Shown here: positions 11,681 through 40,649 of the stretch, piece by piece
Numbering within the stretch: position 1 is the first letter of the stretch
Layout of the letters: every line of letters starts with the position of its first letter
DNA from: Phoronis australis
Lineage: Eukaryota > Phoronida > Phoronidae
Length of the DNA stretch: 64,000 nucleotides
NCBI GenBank assembly: GCA_002633005.1
Contig: NMRA01000509.1
Location: forward strand, 206,814-270,813
Direction: 5' to 3'
Notes under the pieces: model-generated
Databases searched by the model: none
The model's input: only the letters and a program-made list of their open reading frames with translations
What the model was told of the DNA's origin: nothing
Position numbers and translations under genes: made by a program

Positions 11681-12692
11681 GACCGTTTGAAAGATCATCA
11701 TGAAATTTTAATTGCGGATTTCTTCCTAATGGTGATAAATTGTCTGAGAACAATGCTTAGATGAATCCGACTAGTGCTCTAAGGAATTTTTGTTATCTTT
11801 GTGTCTGCTTAACATCTACGATGTTGGTTGTTGATGAAATTTGTTGGTATGTGTCTTCTGAAGAGAGGATACCGCCTGTGACTTTCCCATTATCAGATGG
11901 TTTCAACCTGGGCTAAACCACCTAATGACAGTAGTTGTGCTCTGGTGTATGTTTTTTTTCAGCTGCCTCTGTATCTGCCAAACTGTTTAAAGGATCATAA
12001 TGAAAGTTATCAATCAGATGTGTAGCTATTGACTAGAGTATGTCTGCTTAAACACACAGGTCTATTTTGTGATCTGCAGTTTGCCAATACGACTTCAGAT
12101 TGTGTTTGGCTATCTGGAGTATCAGTCAGACAATATTTCTCTTGAAATTCCTTTCAAGATGTGTGTGGACTTAAAATTTGAAATAATAACATTTTTCTTT
12201 GATTTAAAACATTCAGATCACAATTCTCCCGTTAATTTCGAGATTGCATTTGCGACCCTCGGTACCCATCAAACAGAGGATTAAATTACAACAAGAAGAG
12301 ATGGAAAACGGAAATTGTTTGGCAAAAATTGGGCAAGGTCAGACTAAGAAACACACGGCGATGTTAAGCTTATTGTGTTGGAACATTGTAACAACTGTGT
12401 TATTACACAATGACCTTCCAAGTTCATCAGGAACATTCATCTGTGGTCATTATATTGAGATTGCTACTGATTTTGTGACTAACAAGAGGACTGGGGATCT
12501 TTTCAGGCTGCATAGCATGCCCATTGCCCCCACAATATGTTGGTCCACTTTGCATTAATTTTGTTTTATGGGAAACATATTTTATTTAGCACTTTTTGGC
12601 TTATCCTCTTGAAAAAGGAATGCTAAATTAACAGTCAAGTCTTGAAACAAGACATTTCGGCGACAGATCTGTCCACTGGAGTGTTTTTCCAG
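11681..12692. other. No exon recognised
   Basis: No ABC transporter sequence was seen, although the transporter's upstream exons must lie somewhere before 12693. The open frame at 12244-12558 shows no recognisable domain. Confidence 0.35.
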
Positions 12693-31658
<18,966 letters not shown>

Positions 31659-31805
31659 CCATGGAAACTGGTTTAATGTAACTATTCTAGGAGATTACAA
31701 TGTCCTGGAGACATTTTTTATAATTTGTCAAATCTTTGAAATTTTTAAAGCTGCTATAAAACGGTCTTCTATCAAAAACTAACTTTTGGACAAGCTCACT
31801 TAAAA

Positions 31806-31975
31806 ATGGTTTGTACTTGCTGCTTAGTGACGGTGGTTTGTACTTGTTGCTTAGTGACGGTGGTTTGTACTTGTTGCATAGTGACGGTTGTTTGTACTTG
31901 TTGCTTAGTGACGGTGGTTTGTACTTGTTGCTTAGTGACGTTGGTTTGTACTTGTAACTTTGTGAAGGTGGTTCG
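31806..31975 (+). repeat. 27-bp minisatellite, about 6 units
   Basis: Units of 'ggtttgtacttgttgcttag' plus 'tgacggt' run through the region after the ABCC stop. Because 27 is divisible by three, open frames appear on both strands; these are artefacts. Confidence 0.95.
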
Positions 31976-32374
31976 TGTTCTTGGAAAGTTGAACTTCATT
32001 ATCAGTTGAGACCAAACACAAGAGCTTGACTTGTCCTGGCAAGTCATGTTATGTACTGAGCAAAAGAATAGCAAGTAATAATATTTTGAATAAGGAACAA
32101 ATTGAGACAACTTATTGCAGTAAATGGTCTAATTCAAAAACTTGACTATTTAAAGGAGCATCCGTTGAGTTGCTTTAAGCCTGTAATTTGACCCTTTAAA
32201 GGAGTGTCAGTTGAGTTGCTTTAAAGAAAGCCTTGGACATTTAGTTCAAGATAGGAGAATTAAAGAGTTGTTGTGGTCTATAACACATCTTATATTTGTT
32301 CATTGCCCGACCTCTTGCTCATCATTAGCATGATTTTCCTCTTAGCTCACCCTTAAAATGCAAACTATTGAGGG

Positions 32375-32480
32375 TCAGTTCCTGTTGATCAGTTCCTGTT
32401 GGTCAGTTCCTGTTGGTCAGTCCCTGTTGGTCAGTCCTGTAGGTCAGTTCCTGTTGGTCAGTCCCTGTTGGTCAGGTCCT
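32375..32480 (+). repeat. 14-bp minisatellite (tcagttcctgttgg)
   Basis: Seven to eight tandem units with single-base variants (tccctgttgg, tcctgtagg). Confidence 0.93.
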
Positions 32481-33613
32481 GTTCCTTGTCTTTACAATTC
32501 AGTTTGTTCCAGCCATTGTCACAGCTGTTTGGTGGAAAAAGGTTTCTGCTACTTTTTAAGAGTAAAATTTGTACACTTTTGAAAATGTTAACTTTATATA
32601 CTATAGGTCACTGGGGTATTATGATGGGAGTGGTGCTTGCTGTGAAAGAAATTTTTGTTCTATTATTATAAATATCTTAAATATCACAGGTTTCATTTGT
32701 CCTTGTTATTTTGACAGTGGAATGGATAATTGTTGTGTAGTAGTTACTGTGTTCTTGTTTAATATGTGAAATGAGATGTTAAGCTGGTAAAGTCTAAAAA
32801 ATAGTTCAACATTTTGGCTCAGTATTAATATACCAACTCTTATTGAAATTTCACCAGTGTTGCTGAGACTGTCAGTTGGGATTATTTCCATGTTTAGTAT
32901 TGCCAGCATAGTCTTTTTGACTAGCCCTGGTTTTTGTTGTTTTTTTTTGTAAAATTCTGTATTAATATTTTTACTCTTGATCAACTAATCATTTAAAGAA
33001 TTTTCATGTGTGCTTGATAAGATTTTGGAGAATCTATTCTTACTTGATATAATTTTAGAAGTTTTTATTATAATTATATTTTTCCTGTGTGTTTTTTTAA
33101 TTTTGAAATCTTTAGCTTGTTCTTCTTTGATTTTTAAGAAGATAATTAATACATAAATATACAGTTTTAATTAAAATTGTCTGTGTTTTTATAGTGCAAC
33201 AATGCTTATTCTACATACAGGTGAGGGTGAGCTATTCAGTCCCAAAAGATATAACTATGTACATTTAGTTAGCATCATAAACGAATGCCAAAAATATTAA
33301 CATCAACTTCAGTGGAACTTATTGTAAATAGGTTTTCGGTAGGTGCCAAAACTTCTTCATCAGACGGAGTTCATAGACATGTGCAAGGCACGGGACCATG
33401 AGTCCGAGAACTTTTAAAAATCTGACCCACCATGTCTGTTGAAAGAAGCGTTTAACAAAGCAAATCTCCAGTGAACACCAAAATGTGCATTTCACCTTAA
33501 CACGTACATTTCAATTCAGTTGCACATGACGTACGCTCAATTCCATGTAGACCAAAGAAGGAAACGCCCTTCTCTGAAGCCTGTCGCTAACGGAGCGCCC
33601 CACACATACATCC

Positions 33614-33850
33614 GATTTCATAAAGATGGTTTAAAGTTATACCTGGTTTAAAGTGGACTTAGACCAGGTTTAAAGATAATCTGCATTTCATAAAGGTGGT
33701 TTAACTTTTAGACCAGTGGTCTAGTAGAACCTGGTTTAACTCCAGTTTAAACCTGGTGAAAGTCAGTTTTCGTTTCACCAACGAGGTCTATATTCTTTAG
33801 ACCTGTATCAAGATCTTAAACCAAGTTTAACTTGACTTGGTCAGACCCAG
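33614..33850. repeat. AT-rich palindromic repeat (possible MITE)
   Basis: Dense, alternating copies of ACCTGGTTTAAA and its complement TTTAAACCAGGT, plus two direct copies of 'ttcataaagrtggttt'. The stretch can fold into several hairpins. Immediately to the right, at about 33868, begins a 'ggtggatccaggattttgag' segment belonging to the GGCGGAT MITE family. Confidence 0.65.
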
Positions 33851-33867
33851 GTTTAATAATATTAACA

Positions 33868-35139
33868 GGGGTGGATCCAGGATTTTGAGTTGGGGGGCAG
33901 GGCACAGGAATGACCAGAATTTCGAAACTATAGATGCAGTAGCGGGCTAACCCGGCAGACCAGTCAGACCAACACCAAGTCGGAGAGTAGTAACATCCAG
34001 TTTTCACAGATTTAAGCCGCTCGTTAGTAGTCACCGCGCAGTCCCAAACCTACACTCAGGCTTGTACAAGCGGCCGAAGACCTACATGCAGGTTTGATGG
34101 ACAAATTCGGTTGTTCAAGAATTCCTACGCATGCGTGAAGTTTGCGGTATCAACCCCTCCAAAAGTGAAGTGTTTCTTGAACAAAACCCTACGAAAGGTT
34201 CACTTTTTCATGGGTCTCTTTTTGAGTTCAGTCTCTGTTAATGAGTAGTATTCTAATTTTTAATCTGTCCTCTCTGCCAGGCGTAAAAAGTCTAGAACCT
34301 TGTCAGGGACTTGGTACGCCGTATCTGTTTTGAAATTCAACTCTTGAAATTGAAGTCATAGTGATGTCATAAGCGATGTACCAACTGTGACCACTAGCCA
34401 GTAGAAGAAAGTAGGCGCAGGTTAGGAGGTACATTAAGGAATTGTAAACTGTGATACCAGTGGGCTTTATTTTAGGATAAGTCAGACATAATCTGGACTG
34501 CTGCAAATTGTTGGCCACTGATTGGGCGATAAATGGAGATTCGTAAATTTAATGCGGAGATACATTAATTATGCACATCCGGGATACATAATCAAATTTG
34601 CAGGATAAGTCAGTGCAGTCTATTGTCAATTGCTTACCATATATTTTTGCGATGTTGTGGGCATTGGTAATTAGCCGGACACGAAATTAGGGTAGGTTTC
34701 AAACTGAATAACTTCTTTTTGTACTGAGATCGGTTTTTAAAGAGCCTCCTAAGAAAGCATCCGAATCAGGAAAATACTCCATGGAGGCCCTTTCAGTATC
34801 ATATTGCATGAAAACTGGTCAAGATGTCAAGATTTCTCAATTCTTGATATGTAAAATGGCCGTTTTTAAAAGTTAAAGCTATTTCGTGAGATTTCTTTTG
34901 CGGTAGCCATGCTACTGACAAAGTGAAAGTGAAACTTTCAGATTTGCTCTTGGCGGGAAGAGCGTGGTATGGACGATTAAAGTTCCACTGTTTATCTTGA
35001 GTTGGGAGCCATCATATAGAATTGTTCTCAGGCCTAGATCACAATTCCATCATCTTACTGCAACTCCTGTCTTCTACCCTAATGTTGTCAGAAGAAGTGC
35101 TGTACTTCAAATCCCCAATTTTGCCATTTACAGTGGATA
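33868..35139. other. Upstream region of the DNAI2 gene
   Basis: The left part is a GGCGGATCC-type MITE fragment. The rest has no recognised gene. Just before the DNAI2 start codon, 'tttgccatttacag' at about 35119-35132 resembles a 3' splice acceptor, so the gene may have a non-coding 5' exon further left. Confidence 0.35.
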
Positions 35140-36936
35140 ATGGAGCTCGTGCACGCCTACAAGAAACTTCGGAGAGATTTCGGGAAGAATTGCAACTTTA
35201 TAGATTGCAAGCCTGAATTGCTCGTGAATATTCAACCAAATGCAGAGCTCTCGTACAACTTCATTCCGCGCGAGGTTGTTGAGGCAGCTGCGCAAAACGT
35301 CTGTGCCATGTCAGAGCACACAGTTAACACAGAAGTTAGTGAAACAGAACACCGTGGCTGTCTCCACTTGGAAGGTGGTTGGCCAAAAGAAATCGACCCA
35401 AAATCAATTGAGCATGTTACTCGCTTCAGAAAAAAGGCTGAGAGAATCGAGGGCTACGTTAACGCAGTAGCAAGTCTTGGGCCATCCGTTCTTCACTGCA
35501 TCAACCAGAACAACGCAGTTGATATCTATGAGGAGTATTTTATAGATACACCTTGTAGAGAAAGGATGCCCCCGCCAACCGCTAAAACCATCGTTACCAT
35601 CAGAGACCCGCATGACATCAAACGTCCAGTATCTCATTTATCTTGGTCACCTTTTGGAGGACGACGGATTGCCGTTGCACACTGCGCACTTGACTTCCGA
35701 CCCGAGGGTTTTGAGGGCAGCGTTAACTCCTACATATGGAACGTGGAAGAGTTCAACGCTCCCGAGTTAAAAATTAAGCCTCATTCGCCTCTTCTGTCGT
35801 TGGAATTTAATCCCAAGGATCCGACTCTTGTGGCTGGCGGATGTTATAATGGGCAGGTTTTACTTTGGGATACTCGAAGATCTGGCTCTTTGTCAATTCA
35901 TACAACACCGATGGACAAAAGTCACAAAGATCCTGTATACGAAGTTATTTGGCTGCAAGGAAAGTCAGGCACTGAGTGCTTCTCGGCTTCCACTGATGGC
36001 CAAATTTGTTGGTGGGACACGAGATACCTTGTGGAACCATATGAGTCCTTGACGGTATGGTCACAGACCATACCTGGCTATGCCGAGGGTGTCGTCTGCT
36101 TAGACTACGATATGAGCTTACCAACGAAGTTTATAATGGGAACGGAAAGTGGTAACATAATGACTGGGAACAGGAAGGCAAAGAGTGTCGGCGACCGGAT
36201 CATGAATGTCTACCAAGGTCATATAAGTCCCGTGCAAGCTGTTCATCGACACCCGTTTTTTCCAAAGTTCTTTATAAGCGTTGCTGATTGGACGGTTAGG
36301 ATTTGGTCAGAGGACTGCAAGGAATCTTTGATGGCAACACCTTCTTCTAAATTTTACCTGAGTGATGTATGCTGGAGTCCCGTGCGTCCAGCCGTCTTCT
36401 TCTCATCCAACGTAAATGGCAAGATCGACGTGTGGGACTTGGTGGTCAAACACAATTCTCCCGTGTTAACGATGCGCGTTAGCGACAGCTCGCTAACCAA
36501 ACTACGTGCGCAAGAGCAAGGGAATATCGTGGCCACTGGATCCATCAAAGGGACCACGGCTTTACTAGAACTGTCTGATAATTTGTCAGCCCTGCAACAA
36601 GATGAAAAACAACAAGTGGCCGCAATGTTTGATAGACAAAGCAAACATGGAAAAGCTCACGAAACGCGTGCTAAGACAGCAGTCAAACGAGTGACAGCAC
36701 GACAGCGTGGGGCATCGGCGCTGGGTCTTAAATACTCAATAAGCTCAAGCCAAGAGTCGAATCCTGATATCAGACGTGTCGACCGAGAATTCTTTGACAC
36801 ATTGAGGTACATTCAGTCTCGCAGGGAAGGGCGCCGTCAGACGTCTGCTGATGCCGATAACTTTGTCATGAATGAATCTCCCTTGAAGGAATCGTCAAGG
36901 GAATCGGTCTCCTCATATTCGTCGTCCCTTGAATAG
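35140..36936 (+). CDS. DNAI2: Dynein axonemal intermediate chain 2, intronless
   Basis: This is a WD-repeat intermediate chain of the outer dynein arm in motile cilia and flagella. One open frame of 598 codons matches animal DNAI2 along its length (vertebrate protein about 600 residues). N-terminal MELVHAYKKLRRDFGKNCNF is followed by GGWPKEIDP and NNAVDIYEEYF. The WD-like blades include SHLSWSPFGGRRIAVAH (about 164-180), GGCYNGQVLLWDTR (232), CFSASTDGQICWWDTR (279), FISVADWTVRIWSED (377) and VNGKIDVWDL (424). REFFDTLRYIQSRREGRR near 548 fits the family's C-terminal helix. The tail is Ser-rich rather than strongly acidic. Vertebrate DNAI2 is multi-exon, so an intronless intact copy suggests retroposition or intron loss. 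No poly-A tract or target duplication was seen. ATG 35140 matches the family start. Confidence 0.95.
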   Translation: MELVHAYKKLRRDFGKNCNFIDCKPELLVNIQPNAELSYNFIPREVVEAAAQNVCAMSEHTVNTEVSETEHRGCLHLEGGWPKEIDPKSIEHVTRFRKKAERIEGYVNAVASLGPSVLHCINQNNAVDIYEEYFIDTPCRERMPPPTAKTIVTIRDPHDIKRPVSHLSWSPFGGRRIAVAHCALDFRPEGFEGSVNSYIWNVEEFNAPELKIKPHSPLLSLEFNPKDPTLVAGGCYNGQVLLWDTRRSGSLSIHTTPMDKSHKDPVYEVIWLQGKSGTECFSASTDGQICWWDTRYLVEPYESLTVWSQTIPGYAEGVVCLDYDMSLPTKFIMGTESGNIMTGNRKAKSVGDRIMNVYQGHISPVQAVHRHPFFPKFFISVADWTVRIWSEDCKESLMATPSSKFYLSDVCWSPVRPAVFFSSNVNGKIDVWDLVVKHNSPVLTMRVSDSSLTKLRAQEQGNIVATGSIKGTTALLELSDNLSALQQDEKQQVAAMFDRQSKHGKAHETRAKTAVKRVTARQRGASALGLKYSISSSQESNPDIRRVDREFFDTLRYIQSRREGRRQTSADADNFVMNESPLKESSRESVSSYSSSLE

Positions 36937-37180
36937 CCGGTGCAAAGAATACAAAACTTAATAACAAAACTGTCATTTATGTGAACCATATGGTGAAATG
37001 GGACGAGGTCAAACAGCCCTGCGTAAAAATAGCATGTTTCGACGAACTTCACTCAGGGTTAGTTGCCCCTATACTGTAATTTACGGGGAACTGTGAGGAT
37101 TTTTGGGTTCATCAATTTTCCAACAGCTCATGTCATGAATCAAAGACATTGAAGTAATTTCCTCGCAGGGTTCGAGTAGA
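36937..37180. other. DNAI2 3' flank
   Basis: Short unique sequence; no clear AATAAA or poly-A remnant. Confidence 0.4.
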
Positions 37181-37657
37181 TTTTTTCAAATGTTGCCAGC
37201 GATTCAAGTGTCTTCAAAATTTGTATTTGTTGTCACAGTGAGGACGCAGAAGGTTGTATGTTGTCCGTCGATAGAGGGTGTGAGAAACTCTGAAATTTCC
37301 ATATGACTTTCGTACAGAGGTATAACGGGGTTAGGGTTAGGGTGGTGGATAGGTATAATGGGAATACTGTAGCTGTGAGCAGTCTGTGTTACATAGGTAT
37401 AATGAGGTTAAGGTTGCTGTGAGCGGTCCATATTACATAGGTATAGCCTAATGTGGTAACTGTTGTTGTGAGAAGTCTGCAGTACAAAGATATAATGGCG
37501 TTAATGCTGTTATAAGCAGTGTGTAGTATATAGCTATAATGGTGTTAATATTTCTATAAGTAGCCCGTGGTGCATAGATATAATGGGTTTAATATTGCTA
37601 TAAGCAGTCCGTAGTACACAGTTATAATAGGAAATATATAGACGCTGAGGTTGGGCA

Positions 37658-37735
37658 GGAACCCCAACTGGGAATCGAACCACAGGTCTCTTGATTGCCG
37701 GTCTAGGGCTCTCACCACTGAGCTACTGAGGACCC
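37658..37735 (-). repeat. tRNA-like head of a SINE
   Basis: Read on minus, it starts GGGTCCT and has a perfect A box (TAGCTCAGTGG) and a perfect B box (GGTTCGATTCC), the internal Pol III promoter. The anticodon arm is partly degraded here and the acceptor does not pair, so it is tRNA-derived rather than a functional tRNA. Confidence 0.75.
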
Positions 37736-38334
37736 GATATTTGTGCAAGTATTGTTTACAGCCAACTGTTAAGTCATACATCCCATGAGCGGCGTTTCGC
37801 CTTTTTCACATCGTTCCAAGGGATCGCGGTATGCGCCAGTCTACGTTTTAAATGATTACAGGGCGGTTGTACTGCGGAAATACGGCGGTGAGGGAAGAGC
37901 TGCTGTGGTCCTTATGGTGCCGCGGCGGTCATTACGGTGTCGTGGCGTTACCAATGCGGATTGGCCCAACCTGCGTTGGCACTGCGGAGATTTTGAACAT
38001 GTTCGAAATTTCCGCTGTGCCACAGCAAAAATCCGCAGTTTTGACAGTTTTCTGCGGTGCTACGGAGACCAAAGGCGGAACCACTGCGGAACCACGGCGA
38101 TCATGGCGGTGCAACTGCGGCCGTACAAGCACCGCAGTCGCACTGCACCTCCAGTGTGACGGGTATAAGAGAAAGTCATCTCATTAGAGATGTACCGGTG
38201 CACTGTTGTGTCTCTCTCCTATGACGTACTGGCATTCCGGTTAGTTAGAGAGAATCAGTAGCCCGATGAATAGTATGAAATGTATGTGAAGTAACATACA
38301 TCAGTTTTTATATAACTACAGCTGGTACATATAA

Positions 38335-38492
38335 CTGGCGGATTTAGAAGGGGGCCAAAGGGACCAGGCGGGCCCCCCAAAATTCTGCCAGATTCCATTT
38401 GGCAGTTCGGGAGTGTGAATGTCTCACGGGTAAAATCCTGGCTAATACTCTGCCCTTGCCCCCCAACTCAAAATCCTGGATCCGCCCCTGGA
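38335..38492. mobile_element. GGCGGAT MITE-like element
   Basis: About 158 bp with imperfect inverted ends: CTGGCGGATTTAGAAGGGGG on the left against CCCCCCAACTCAAAATCCTGGATCCGCCCC on the right. Related copies lie at 40355-40509 and, inverted, at about 48200-48345. The 'ggcggatccaggattttgag' end also appears at 33868. Confidence 0.6.
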
Positions 38493-38887
38493 CCACAACT
38501 ACGGGACGCGAGAGCCCTCACTGTGAGCGATGTTACCGAGAGTAACCCATTGTTGCCGTATCACTGGCCGATTCAGGATTGTTGTCCTTTGGAATTCAGT
38601 TGACGTATTATACAGTTAGGCCTGTTGGAGCAAAACAAACAGGTTCGGGGGGCTTTACTCTTTATTTACATATGTTGCGGTAGTAGGAGGCGTGATAATA
38701 GTAGTAGCAGTAGTAGGTAAACTGAAAGAACCAAAAAAAACATGTTCAAGCTCACATGTTGCATAGGGCTCTACCATGTATATACAGTAACATTTAGGAG
38801 GACAACGCCCAAGTAAAATGATAACTGGCAAAGGGTATACAGTAATGACAAGCGTTCAAAACATTAAGTACACCTGAGAGAACATGA

Positions 38888-39162
38888 NNNNNNNNNNNNN
38901 NNNNNNNNNNNNNNNNNNNNNNNNNNNNNNNNNNNNNNNNNNNNNNNNNNNNNNNNNNNNNNNNNNNNNNNNNNNNNNNNNNNNNNNNNNNNNNNNNNNN
39001 NNNNNNNNNNNNNNNNNNNNNNNNNNNNNNNNNNNNNNNNNNNNNNNNNNNNNNNNNNNNNNNNNNNNNNNNNNNNNNNNNNNNNNNNNNNNNNNNNNNN
39101 NNNNNNNNNNNNNNNNNNNNNNNNNNNNNNNNNNNNNNNNNNNNNNNNNNNNNNNNNNNNNN
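38888..39162. other. Assembly gap (275 N)
   Basis: A run of N directly preceding the second copy of a duplicated block. Confidence 1.
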
Positions 39163-39666
39163 TTTTTTTTTCAAATGTTGCCAGCGATTCAAGTGTCTTC
39201 AAAATTTGTATTTGTTGTCGCAGTGAGGACGCAGAAGGTTGTATGTTGTCCGTCGATAGAGGGCGTGAGAAACTCTGAAACCTCCATATGACTTTCGTAC
39301 AGCGGTATAACGGGGTTAGGGTTAGGGTAGTGGATGGGTATAATGGGAATACTGTAGCTGTGAGCAGTCTGTGGTACATAGGTATAATGGGGTTAAGGTT
39401 GCTGTGAGCGGTCCATATTACATAGGTATAGCCTAATGTGGTAACTGTTGTTGTGAGAAGTCTGTAGTACAAAGATATAATGGCGTTAATGCTGTTATAA
39501 GCAGTGTGTAGTATATAGCTATAATGGTGTTAATATTTCTATGAGTAGCCCGTAGTGCATAGGTATAATGGGTTTAATATTGCTATAAGCAGTCCGTAGT
39601 ACACAGTTATAATAGGAAATATATAGACGCTGAGGTTGGCCAATAATGAAATATATCAAAAAATCA

Positions 39667-39744
39667 GGAACCCCAACTGGAAATCGAACCACAGATCTCT
39701 AGATTGCCGGTCTAGCGCTCTCACCACTGAGCTACTGAGGACCC
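39667..39744 (-). repeat. tRNA-like head of a SINE, copy 2
   Basis: Same as the 37658 copy but with an intact five-pair anticodon stem (CTAGA/TCTAG) around loop CCGGCAA, formally anticodon GGC with C at the position normally occupied by U33. The acceptor is unpaired. Confidence 0.75.
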
Positions 39745-40354
39745 GATTATTTGTGCAATTACTGTTTACAGCCAACTGTTAAGTCATACATCCCATGAGC
39801 GGCGTTTCGCCTTTTTCAAATCGCTCCAAGGGATCGCGGTAGGCGCCAGTCTACGTCTTAAATGATTACAGGGCGGTTGTACTGCGGAAATACGGCGGTG
39901 AGGGAAGAGCTGCTGTGGTCCTTATGGTGCCGCGGCGGTCATTACGGTGTCGTGCCGATACCAATGCGGATTGGCCCAACCCCGCCGGCCGCCGTTGGCA
40001 CTGCGGAGATTTTGAACATGTTCGAAGTTTCCGCCGTGTCACAGCAAAGATCCGCGGTTTTGACAAGTTTCTGCGGTGCTACGGAGACCAAAGGCGGAAC
40101 CACTGCGGAACCACGGCGATCATGGCGGTGCAACTGCGGCCGTACAAGCACCGCAGGCGCACTGCACCTCCAGTGTGACGGGTATAAGAGAAAGTCATCT
40201 CATTAGAGATGTACCGGTGCACTATTGTGTCTCTCTCCCATGACTGGCATTCCTGTTAGTTAGAGAAAATCAGTAGCCCGATTAATAGTATGAAATGTAT
40301 GTGACGTAACATACTGTACATCAGTTTTTATATAACTACAGCTGGTACATTTTA

Positions 40355-40509
40355 CTGGCGGACTTAGAAGGGGGCCAAAGGGACCAGGGCCCCCTAAAAT
40401 TCTGCCTGATTCCATTTGGCAGTTCGGGAGTGTGAATGTCTCACGGGTAAAATCCTGGATAATACTCTGCCTTTGCCCCCCAACTCAAAATCCTGGATCC
40501 GCCCCTGGA
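40355..40509. mobile_element. GGCGGAT MITE-like element, copy 2
   Basis: Begins CTGGCGGACTTAGAAGGGGG and ends CTGGATCCGCCCCTGG; part of the second duplicated block. Confidence 0.6.
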
Positions 40510-40649
40510 CCACAACTACGGACGCGAGAGCCCTCACTGCATGTGAGCCATCGGATGTTACCGAGAGTAACCCATTGTTGCCGTATCACTGGCCGATTCA
40601 GGATTGTTGTCCTTTGGAATTCAGTTGACGTATTATACAGTTAGGCCTG

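Larger units (their letters stand above)
9685..11700 (+). mobile_element. PIF/Harbinger-like transposon remnant (inferred)
   Basis: The block is compositionally distinct. From about 9690 to 10500 it is packed with short palindromes and their variants (CGTACG, ACGTAC, CACGTG, GCACGT), a style common in subterminal regions of PIF/Harbinger elements. It holds two TATA boxes, at 10082 and 10473. The second drives a small MADF (Myb/SANT-like) gene, the usual partner of Harbinger transposases. A 37-codon open frame from ATG 10138 follows the first TATA box but ends near an assembly N (10223) and shows no DDE motif. I found no matching right terminus, so the limits are approximate. It could instead be a host MADF gene next to a CpG-rich promoter. 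Confidence 0.4.
31659..33200 (+). other. Probable ABCC 3' UTR and downstream flank
   Basis: AT-rich plus-strand sequence after the ABCC stop without coding signal. No canonical AATAAA was clearly placed. It contains two minisatellites (31806-31975, 32375-32480). Confidence 0.4.
37183..38640 (+). repeat. Duplicated composite block, copy 1
   Basis: It consists of a degenerate minisatellite of about 60-bp units ('ggtataatggggttaaggtt', 37320-37635), a tRNA-like head, a GCGG-rich segment and a small MITE. The same order recurs at 39163-40640 at high but imperfect identity, including a roughly 20-bp insertion beside the second tRNA-like head. The second copy begins directly at the edge of an N gap. 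Confidence 0.9.
39163..40640 (+). repeat. Duplicated composite block, copy 2
   Basis: Second copy of the 37183-38640 block, starting at the first base after the N gap. Differences include small indels in the GCGG-rich segment and a changed spacing before the tRNA-like head. Confidence 0.9.

Noticed and set aside
31796-32110. Repetitive frames (VCTCCLVTV / TKQQVQTTV)
   Set aside because: Product of the 27-bp minisatellite downstream of the ABCC stop.
37325-37345. GGGTTAGGGTTAGGG, like telomeric repeat
   Set aside because: Only two to three units inside a degenerate minisatellite whose other units read ggttaaggttgc; not an interstitial telomere.
37658-37735. Functional tRNA gene
   Set aside because: A and B boxes are perfect but the acceptor stem does not pair and the anticodon stem is broken; better explained as a SINE head.
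37785-38187. Open frames of over 100 codons in the GCGG-rich segments (also at 39862 and 49212)
   Set aside because: All six frames are open because of the skewed word content; they occur in every copy of the repeat with changing residues and no domain.
38794-39472. Open frames of 130-200 codons across the second gap
   Set aside because: Again composed mostly of N.
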